Positions 35,709 through 42,571 of a stretch of 64,000 bases of DNA are shown here, one piece after another. Positions within the stretch are counted from its first letter, which is position 1. Every line of letters begins with the position of its first letter. Below the pieces are notes generated by a model. It saw only the letters and a program-made list of their open reading frames with translations, was not told where the DNA came from and ran no database searches. The stretch is from Alphaproteobacteria bacterium HT1-32 (lineage in GTDB: Bacteria; Pseudomonadota; Alphaproteobacteria; Rhodospirillales; HT1-32), in contig WJPL01000001.1 in NCBI GenBank assembly GCA_009649675.1, positions 62,001 to 126,000 on the forward strand, in the 5' to 3' direction. The translations under genes were made by a program, and so were the position numbers.

Positions 35709-37153
35709 TCAGTCCCGTAAAGCTGGCTGAATATAGCCGAAAATTCCTGACGGTCCTGTTCGAATAATTCCGGCAGTTTTTCTTCCATTCCTGCGAACTG
35801 AAGAAGGCACCGGTTCAGATGATCAGACATCCGCACCAGCGTCACCGCAGCCTGTGAAAACAGTTCACGTCGTTCAGCGCCAACATCCTCCGGATCAAAC
35901 CCTTTGCGTTTCAGCCGGGTTACCGCCTGTCTCGCCTCAGACTTCAGTTGTCCATCCGTCGCCGTGCCGGAAATGTAATGCAGCGAAGCCAGTTGCAGCC
36001 GGTGCAGATGGGATTTCAGCTTTTCAAGAACCGCCAGACGGTCTGTATAGGTCTCCGCCTCATCACAGGACAATCGCCGACGGACGGACTCCGCGCCGCG
36101 CCGCAACTGAAGATCAACGGTTATCGCGGTCTGGACAGCGCCGAGGCATTCATGCCGGAAATAGCCCTCCGGCAATGACAGCACAGCCGGTCCATAGAAC
36201 ATCAGAATTTCAAGGGGCCGGCGTTCAGATGAGGTCTTGAAGAATTTGATCTCCTGCATCTCCTCCTCATCGAAGACCATGAAGGGGTTCACCCATTCAT
36301 CGGCCGGCTCCGCCTGAGTATCGGCAACATCAATCTCTGAATCTTCCCGGTCCTGTCCTACAGGAGCCGCATGGGACATTGAAATCGCCAGACGCGCCGT
36401 CTCCAGCACCGTCATCAGCGAAATGAAACCATCAAAACAGGTCCGGAAAGACCGGAAGTCACTGCCGCTGGCATGAGACTTCCAGAAATCCAGCACTGCA
36501 TCATCGTCAATCTGCCAGACACCCGATGTTTCAGCCCGGTGGTTCAGATAGGCGCATAGCCGGTCGAATTTTTCCTCGCGCCGGGCATAAGCCATATGCG
36601 TCCGGCGATATCCCCGCATATGCGATGAAATCTGGCTTGCTGCCTGCCGTACATCCGCCTCCCCCAGTGCCTCACTGGCGAGGGCATCAAGAATGTCCTG
36701 CAAGGGTTTGAAGAAGCTGAAATCATCAATCCCTGACAGAAATTCATAAAGGCCGAACAAGACCGGCATCCGGGAAAACCGGATCGCAAATCGCGAAGTA
36801 CCATAGTCAATTTCAATTCCGACAGCATCGACAGACACCATTTTCGCTGGCGTCATCATCTCCTGTATGGCCTGCCGGATAGCACCAACCGTAATGGTCT
36901 GCTGACCCAGCAGAAAGCCGAACCGTGCGCCGCCGACAATTCCGCCCTGCGCCAGCGCTGCAGCCATATGGGCAAGCTCATACCATGCCGTGTCCCGGTT
37001 CGGGCCTGTACCTGCTCCCGCCACGATTTTTGCAATTTTCTGCAGAACCCGGCTATCCGGATAGCGACCGGATTCCACCAGTCCGGAGAACACGGATATC
37101 GGATCGCCTTCGGCACCAACCCGGTACAGATGGATAATTTCGTCCCCGGCCAT
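35705..37153 (-). CDS. Unrecognised 482-aa cytoplasmic protein of the caspase cluster
   Basis: A soluble, mostly helical protein with no signal peptide. It has a Gly/Ala-rich early segment (AAALAQGGIVGGARFGFLLG), an acidic middle (about 260-300) and a C-terminal helical bundle (RLAVLEKLKSHLHRLQLASL onward). I recognise no domain. ATG 37153 overlaps the last base of the caspase-gene stop (TGATG); a GTG at 37156 is a less likely start. Coupling suggests fixed stoichiometry with its neighbours. Confidence 0.72.
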   Translation of the reverse strand: MAGDEIIHLYRVGAEGDPISVFSGLVESGRYPDSRVLQKIAKIVAGAGTGPNRDTAWYELAHMAAALAQGGIVGGARFGFLLGQQTITVGAIRQAIQEMMTPAKMVSVDAVGIEIDYGTSRFAIRFSRMPVLFGLYEFLSGIDDFSFFKPLQDILDALASEALGEADVRQAASQISSHMRGYRRTHMAYARREEKFDRLCAYLNHRAETSGVWQIDDDAVLDFWKSHASGSDFRSFRTCFDGFISLMTVLETARLAISMSHAAPVGQDREDSEIDVADTQAEPADEWVNPFMVFDEEEMQEIKFFKTSSERRPLEILMFYGPAVLSLPEGYFRHECLGAVQTAITVDLQLRRGAESVRRRLSCDEAETYTDRLAVLEKLKSHLHRLQLASLHYISGTATDGQLKSEARQAVTRLKRKGFDPEDVGAERRELFSQAAVTLVRMSDHLNRCLLQFAGMEEKLPELFEQDRQEFSAIFSQLYGTE

Positions 37154-39138
37154 CACTGTCCAAGCTCCCCCTTTTTCAGATCCCGGGCAACCCGGAATCC
37201 GATGACCGGGCTACGGGCATCAGGCTCAATCCACACACGTGGCAATGTCACATCACCGTTCTCATTTTCGAGAGTAGCGGCCCCGCGGACAGCATGGGTA
37301 ACGCAACGCCGGGTCTCCTGACCGATCCGGCAATCAGCCACCCATTCCCGAACACCATCAGTCATGCCATAAGCACCGGCCGTATTCGCCGCACGGGCGT
37401 CGACCGGCTGAGAAGGCCCGCCAATACGGCGTTCATCATGAACGACATCCTGCAGCGACTGATCCGCAACATCCCGTTGCACCAGACCAAACTCCGTCGC
37501 CACATATTCCCATTCCGCATCACTGGGCAGCCGGTAGGGAAGGCCTGTGTTTTCCGACAACCAGCGGACATAGGCCATCGCATCATCCCAGGAAACATGA
37601 CTGACTGGCGTCTCCTCCGAAGCGGCCTCACGTGCTTTTGGCTGATATCTCCCACAGCCACCGCCTTTCAGACAGGCCGCCCATTCTGACCGGGTAATCT
37701 CGTGACTGCTGATCGCGAAAGGCTCGGGGATATCAAACAAGCGCGAGCTACTCCTGCTGGTTGCCATAAAACGTCCGGAACGAGTGACCAGCATCTCGGG
37801 ACAGGTCTTGCAGTCGGAAAACAGATCGCCGGGCTGCCTGACAGATGACCGGACTTCCGAGACATCAGCCCGCTTTTCAGGCGACAGCAGACTGGCATGA
37901 ATGAAGACTGTCCGGTCATCTTCCCTGCGTATCCGGAACCATGGCGCATCACGCAGCTTGCCTGTTACCTGAACGGCAGCGTTTCTGACAGACTGGCCAA
38001 CCCGTTCGCTTTCAACCCCTGGCTCTCTGCGGTGGTTGGCCCGGTCAACGATCACGTAGAGAACAGTGTCCATAGGGTCGATCAGCCCGGCGGGCTTTGT
38101 CCGCAGGGCTGACAGGCGGTTTGCAGCGAAGGGGACAAAGGGACTTTCCGGATAGGTATCGATAAACAACTGGAAGTCTTCCGGACGCTGACTGTCGCGC
38201 AGGCTGTTCCAGACTATCGCATCCGTCTGATGACCGCCGGATGGCGTCATAGGCTGACGGTCGAGCAAGAAAACAAAATCGCCTTTGTCATAGAGCGGAT
38301 CACGCAAGGGGCCGAACTGTGGCGTCTGGCCATTACCTGTATAATTGCTGACAGCATCCCCCATGAAGAGGCCGAGTTCGGAGGCCGTCAGATAACCGTC
38401 GCCGTTAGCGTCAGCGGGCCGTTTGCCATCAAGCGCTTCAAGAAACAAACGCCGGAACAGACCGTCATCGGACACCTTTTGATTGGCAGAGCCCGAGGTC
38501 AGGAACTGCCTGACCGGATTCAGCACGGCGCGGCGGACCGCTGGTGGTGGCAATGCACGGGTCGCCCCGAAAACCGTACCGGCAAAACAGCTGTCGAAAA
38601 CCGCAAGGCTGTGCCGGGACCGGGCCAGTCGCGCAAAATTACCAATATCGCGCAGATGCAGAGCCGTTCTGCGAAACCCTGTATCATCGTCGGGGGTCGC
38701 GCCGTCAGACGGGATGATGAAGCCCTCGCCATCAAGCGTATGGCCATGACCGGCAAACCAGACAAACAGCCTGGAGTCCGGACTGGCACCCCGTTCGATA
38801 AAGAAACGCCGGAAAATCTGCCTCAGCTTGTCCGAAGTCGTGTTTTCAAAATAATCGACGCTGAAGCCACGCTGGCGCAAACTTTCAGCAACAGCACGGG
38901 CATCGGCAACCGCGTTGTGAAGTCGTGGCCAGCCGTTTGAATAGGCGTCAATACCGATAACCAGCGCATGGGAAGACCTGTAGAGATTAACAACGTCAGT
39001 CTGCCCCTTGCTGTCATCCGGAATGATTTCAATCTCGATCCCGCGCTGCCCGGCATTGGCAAAAGCAGCGGACAGCGCACCCAGCAGCAACCCGGCAGAC
39101 AACAGAACAACACAGAACGATTGATACCGTCCAACCAA
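37153..39138 (-). CDS. Exported caspase-fold (C14) peptidase with EF-hand loop, SH3-like and SUMF1/FGE domains
   Basis: A 661-aa protein with a signal peptide (1-29, ending FANA-G). The caspase-like domain (55-295) has the dyad His131 (FAGHGH) and Cys184 (FDSCFAG). An intact EF-hand calcium loop lies at Asp243-Glu254 (DANGDGYLTASE, with Asp243, Asn245, Asp247 and Glu254 in place). An SH3-like segment follows near 358-420 (VLYVIVDRANHRREPGVES). A SUMF1/FGE-sulfatase domain occupies 440-655 (VSWDDAMAYVRWLSENTGLP, then YRLPSDAEWEYVA). The start is TTG 39138; an upstream in-frame stop leaves no better choice. Substrate unknown. An exported metacaspase-like enzyme is unusual because most bacterial ones are cytoplasmic. 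Confidence 0.85.
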   Translation of the reverse strand: MVGRYQSFCVVLLSAGLLLGALSAAFANAGQRGIEIEIIPDDSKGQTDVVNLYRSSHALVIGIDAYSNGWPRLHNAVADARAVAESLRQRGFSVDYFENTTSDKLRQIFRRFFIERGASPDSRLFVWFAGHGHTLDGEGFIIPSDGATPDDDTGFRRTALHLRDIGNFARLARSRHSLAVFDSCFAGTVFGATRALPPPAVRRAVLNPVRQFLTSGSANQKVSDDGLFRRLFLEALDGKRPADANGDGYLTASELGLFMGDAVSNYTGNGQTPQFGPLRDPLYDKGDFVFLLDRQPMTPSGGHQTDAIVWNSLRDSQRPEDFQLFIDTYPESPFVPFAANRLSALRTKPAGLIDPMDTVLYVIVDRANHRREPGVESERVGQSVRNAAVQVTGKLRDAPWFRIRREDDRTVFIHASLLSPEKRADVSEVRSSVRQPGDLFSDCKTCPEMLVTRSGRFMATSRSSSRLFDIPEPFAISSHEITRSEWAACLKGGGCGRYQPKAREAASEETPVSHVSWDDAMAYVRWLSENTGLPYRLPSDAEWEYVATEFGLVQRDVADQSLQDVVHDERRIGGPSQPVDARAANTAGAYGMTDGVREWVADCRIGQETRRCVTHAVRGAATLENENGDVTLPRVWIEPDARSPVIGFRVARDLKKGELGQ

Positions 39139-39202
39139 CTTGACCAGCCCCTACACGCAAAAATCATGACTTCATTGATTTGTTGGCAATCAATCCGGTA
39201 CG

Positions 39203-39880
39203 TCAACCACCCTCACCCGTTTCCGTAACAGGAAAGTCATCCAATGTCCGTTCTGCGATCCGTAAACGAGTAGCGAAATCCCGACCACTGAAGGCATCAT
39301 CAGACGATCCGGTGATCGCAGATGCCCGCACCGGAGCCGGGATATCAATGACTGTTATTTTCGCCCCGTCGTCAGTTACCTGCTGTTCAGACAGTCCAGC
39401 CCATAACTGCTGCTGAAAACCATAGATCTTCTTCCAGGCCATAACCCTCGCGATATATCCCAGTGTATAGTCGTGGGGCTGCCATTCATCACCCGGCGTC
39501 AGCGACCCGCCATTGTAATGCGAGAGCGCCAGATCCCACCGGTTATCATAGCGAAGGTAGAGCTGACGGAGGAATTCAACGCCGATGCGAACATTGGTCC
39601 GGGGGTCACGGAGTGCGCTCTCCTCTACCCCGAACTCGCCTTTACCGGTTTGCGGCATGATCTGCATGACACCGATGGCACCGGCTGGACTGACTGCCGC
39701 CGGATTGAATCCCGATTCAACACGCGCAACCGCCATTGCCAGTGAGGGCGGCACACCCGTTGCCCGCGCCTGACGCAGAATCAGATGCTGAATTTCAGGA
39801 TAGGGTATCTCCGCAGCCGAAGCCGCTGATGACGACAGACAGAGGAGAGCCACAACAACCGGAGCAATCCGCCAGCGCAT
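39203..39880 (-). CDS. Lytic transglycosylase (SLT family), exported
   Basis: A 225-aa protein with a signal peptide (about 1-23) and the SLT core: the catalytic Glu in VARVESGFNPAAVS, then GAIGVMQIMPQTGKGEFGV, RIGVEFLRQLYLRYDN and LALSHYNGG. It cleaves peptidoglycan glycan strands. ATG 39880 is chosen over GTG 39883. In the cluster it lies between the lipoprotein (6 nt) and the caspase gene (64 nt), suggesting it opens the wall for an envelope assembly, as transglycosylases of secretion systems do. Confidence 0.9.
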   Translation of the reverse strand: MRWRIAPVVVALLCLSSSAASAAEIPYPEIQHLILRQARATGVPPSLAMAVARVESGFNPAAVSPAGAIGVMQIMPQTGKGEFGVEESALRDPRTNVRIGVEFLRQLYLRYDNRWDLALSHYNGGSLTPGDEWQPHDYTLGYIARVMAWKKIYGFQQQLWAGLSEQQVTDDGAKITVIDIPAPVRASAITGSSDDAFSGRDFATRLRIAERTLDDFPVTETGEGG

Positions 39881-39886
39881 CACCGC

Positions 39887-40777
39887 TCACCCCGCCGACT
39901 TCGGCAGCTTCCGGACCACAAAGCTGTCGCCCGTAAAGGCGACCCGCCCCTGAACACCGAGATAATCCAGCATCTTCCGTAAATTACGGTTCATCCGCGC
40001 TGCTTCCGCCGTGGTCTCATACCAGTATTCCGCATGAAGCTGCATAACCCGGACAGGCCGGTAGGTCCGGTAACCGCTGAACGCGACGAGATATTCCTCA
40101 ATACGGGTAATCTCAGCGGTCGAGAACTGTTCAAAAGCAAGGCTGTAACTTCGGACAAGTCCCTGTTTCTCTGTAATCCCGGTCAGATTGTCTGTCTGTC
40201 CCTGTATGGCACTCTCAATATATGCCGACAGGATGCTTCCGAGATCGCGGGAGAGAATCTCCGCCTGATGGCCCGCGATCTCCAGAATACAATCACGGCC
40301 ACAGCCAAGCGGTGCATGACGGGGCTTCGGAAAGGCGGTCTCAAACGCGCCCAGCCGCTCGCCTGAACTGACATTCACGATGCGACCCGTCACCCGGGTC
40401 CGGATAACCTTTGCATAATTGCCGCTCTCGGCATTCGCATAGATAGTGTAGAGAACAAGAAGGTCGACAGGGGGTGTCGTGACAGCCCGGGCACCCCCGA
40501 TCACCTCGCCCTCATCCCGGCGGCTGCGCCCGGTCTCCAGCGTGCCCAGTGAGACCGCTGTTTCATCGACAACCCGATATCCCCTGTCACGCAACTGGCG
40601 GACCAGACCATCCTCAACCCGCTGATTTATACGGTTCGTACGGACAACAGAGTCCGGATCACGGTCAATACCCGCAACCATGACGACCGGCCCCTCTGCC
40701 GCTACAGCCGGATGACCGGCACAGGCAGACAGCAGCAACAGCGTCGCAATCAGGGCATGAGCGAATAACAGCCGCAT
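39887..40777 (-). CDS. Lipoprotein of the caspase cluster, unknown function
   Basis: A 296-aa lipoprotein with lipobox LSAC (Cys19). The mature part has a TolB/CsgG-like feel (MVAGIDRDPDSVVRTNRINQ, LVRQLRDRGYRVVDETAV), two closely spaced Cys (GCGRDC) and a C-terminal region YLVAFSGYRTYRPVRVMQLH. I do not assign a family. GGAAGGA lies 7 nt before ATG 40777, and a -10-like TATGAT (minus strand; 40799-40804) stands 22 nt upstream without a good -35, so the operon may start here or be read from soeC. Confidence 0.75.
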   Translation of the reverse strand: MRLLFAHALIATLLLLSACAGHPAVAAEGPVVMVAGIDRDPDSVVRTNRINQRVEDGLVRQLRDRGYRVVDETAVSLGTLETGRSRRDEGEVIGGARAVTTPPVDLLVLYTIYANAESGNYAKVIRTRVTGRIVNVSSGERLGAFETAFPKPRHAPLGCGRDCILEIAGHQAEILSRDLGSILSAYIESAIQGQTDNLTGITEKQGLVRSYSLAFEQFSTAEITRIEEYLVAFSGYRTYRPVRVMQLHAEYWYETTAEAARMNRNLRKMLDYLGVQGRVAFTGDSFVVRKLPKSAG

Positions 40778-40838
40778 ATCGTGGTCCTTCCCGTAACGAT
40801 CATACAGGAAGGTTATGAAGGGCCGAGAGCGAATTTAG

Positions 40839-40858
40839 CCGGGGTCACCCGGATTTTT
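40839..40858 (+). terminator. Terminator-like hairpin with T-run between soeC and the caspase cluster
   Basis: CCGGG (40839-40843), loop GTCA, CCCGG (40848-40852), then ATTTTT on the plus strand. Genes on both sides are on minus, where the same hairpin lies 9 nt after the soeC stop but lacks a U-tract. It may end antisense transcription or weakly separate soeABC from the downstream operon. Confidence 0.45.
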
Positions 40859-40860
40859 CA

Positions 40861-41811
40861 TCAGGCAGCCTTCGCGCCATAAAACAAGGTCACGACATGC
40901 TTCGCCTCAGCGAAGAACAGCCAGCGTTCAACAAACACGCCAACGCTGACCAGAACCGCCGCCGCCAGAAAGACAATGATATCCCAGCCCCCGGCCAGAA
41001 AAGCACCCGCAAGCGATAACAGAGCAGGCGCGACAAAACCGCAGAGAACGGCAATCCGCCGCAATTTCTCAGCGTGTTTCCGGGCGACCTTGAAGCCCAT
41101 TTCCCGCATCAGATAATTGGCTTCCGTATGCGGTCCTTCCAGCATGGAAACCTTGCCAATGCGCCCCAGTCCGGTCGCACTTTCCGGGGTCGAGGGATGG
41201 CTGGTCGTATCATTACGCTTCCATGCCCCCATCTTCGTCGCCCAGGCCACGAGCACTGCCGACATTGTCAGGATCGACAGACCAACTCCGGCGCCTTCAC
41301 CCAGTACCGCAGAGAACAGGCAGAACCAGACAGCGCCGGTGGCAAGCGCCAGTGTGAGATAGCTGCCCAGCGTCCAGCGGCTATGCCACTGGTGAATTGT
41401 CGCCAGACTGGCATAGATCATCGCCGTGCAACCGACGGTCACAACAGCACCGATTGCGGCAAGGCCGCCGAGCAGGGCAAAGACCCCATCGTTGCTTTCA
41501 AGAAAAACCCAGCCCGCAGCAAACAGACCGGCCGGAACATAGGTCAGCAGGGCGACAACCCCTTCACGCGACAACCAGGATGTCCGCCACTGGCTCATCG
41601 CCCGCCAGGCACGTTCCGGATGGCCGAGGTGAAAGGTGGAACTGAGCAGTCCGAATGTCACCAGCGCCAGAGCAAAACCAAGCCCCACGGTGCCGAACCA
41701 GCGGTCAGCAGTCAAAAGCCCCAGAAACGCGCCAAGTCCATAAAAGAACAGCAGACCATATCCGATACCGGATGTCGTCGTGAACAGGATAACCGAGAGA
41801 GCGGGATGCAT
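40861..41811 (-). CDS. soeC: Sulfite dehydrogenase membrane anchor SoeC (DmsC/NrfD-like)
   Basis: A 316-aa integral membrane protein with about eight hydrophobic helices, in the DmsC family. Motifs include STFHLGHPERAWRAMSQW, RTSWLSREGVVALL and CTAMIYASLATIHQWHS. It links the cytoplasmic SoeAB to the quinone pool. ATG 41811 lies 4 nt after the soeB stop; the longer frame would overlap soeB. Its identity as SoeC rather than DmsC or PsrC rests on SoeA and context. Confidence 0.85.
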   Translation of the reverse strand: MHPALSVILFTTTSGIGYGLLFFYGLGAFLGLLTADRWFGTVGLGFALALVTFGLLSSTFHLGHPERAWRAMSQWRTSWLSREGVVALLTYVPAGLFAAGWVFLESNDGVFALLGGLAAIGAVVTVGCTAMIYASLATIHQWHSRWTLGSYLTLALATGAVWFCLFSAVLGEGAGVGLSILTMSAVLVAWATKMGAWKRNDTTSHPSTPESATGLGRIGKVSMLEGPHTEANYLMREMGFKVARKHAEKLRRIAVLCGFVAPALLSLAGAFLAGGWDIIVFLAAAVLVSVGVFVERWLFFAEAKHVVTLFYGAKAA

Positions 41812-41815
41812 GATT

Positions 41816-42571
41816 TTACCTCGACAACAGCCGGTCGACCCAGCGCAACAACGGATTATCGGTATCGACGACGCTATCCAGCGAGGCCGTCGCACCGATA
41901 TCCACGGCTTCAACACGCCGCTTGCGTGGCGGCAGATACTTGTTCGTTGGCTTGTAGCCCATCTCTTCCATCAGGTCATATCCGCCACGGTCTTCAACCA
42001 GCTTCGAGACATCCGAGTCCGGATCGCCGAGATCACCGAAATGACGGGCGCTGACAGGACAAGTCGAGACACAGGCCGGAACCCGGTCGATCTCGTCAAG
42101 ATTCTCATTGTAGATGCGGTCAATGCACAGCGTGCACTTTTTCATCACACCTTCGCTGGCATCATATTCACGGGCACCATAAGGACAGGCCCAGCTGCAG
42201 AGTTTGCAGCCGATGCATTTGTCTTCATTGACCAGCACAATGCCGTCTTCCACCCGTTTGAACGAGGCGCCCGTCGGGCAGACGGTAACGCAGGCGGCAT
42301 CTTCGCAATGCAGACAAGATTTCGGGAAATGCACGGTCTGGCTTGTGCCAACACCGCATTCGCCGCTGCCATCTGCTTCGAAGGTGTGAATGCGGTTGAA
42401 CCAGACACCCGTCTGATCCGGACCATAGGGGTCAAGATCGGTCAGCGGAGCCGCGTGACCGCCAGCATTCCATTCCTTGCAGTTCACCGCACAGGCATGA
42501 CAGCCGACACAGATATCCAGATCAATGACGAGGCCGAGCTTTTTCTCCGTCGTCTGGGGTAATGTGGTCAT
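41816..42571 (-). CDS. soeB: Sulfite dehydrogenase iron-sulfur subunit SoeB
   Basis: A 251-aa ferredoxin subunit of the DMSO-reductase family. Cluster groups are CVGCHACAVNCKEWN, CLHCEDAACVTVCPTGA, CIGCKLCSWACPYGA and CTLCIDR with CVSTCP. It passes electrons from SoeA to SoeC. It has no signal peptide. The start overlaps the soeA stop by 4 nt (ATGA). Confidence 0.9.
   Translation of the reverse strand: MTTLPQTTEKKLGLVIDLDICVGCHACAVNCKEWNAGGHAAPLTDLDPYGPDQTGVWFNRIHTFEADGSGECGVGTSQTVHFPKSCLHCEDAACVTVCPTGASFKRVEDGIVLVNEDKCIGCKLCSWACPYGAREYDASEGVMKKCTLCIDRIYNENLDEIDRVPACVSTCPVSARHFGDLGDPDSDVSKLVEDRGGYDLMEEMGYKPTNKYLPPRKRRVEAVDIGATASLDSVVDTDNPLLRWVDRLLSR

Noticed and set aside
32651-40777. Interpretation of the caspase cluster as a prophage or mobile island.
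   Set aside because: No integrase, transposase, tRNA, direct repeat or marked change in base composition was seen at either edge.
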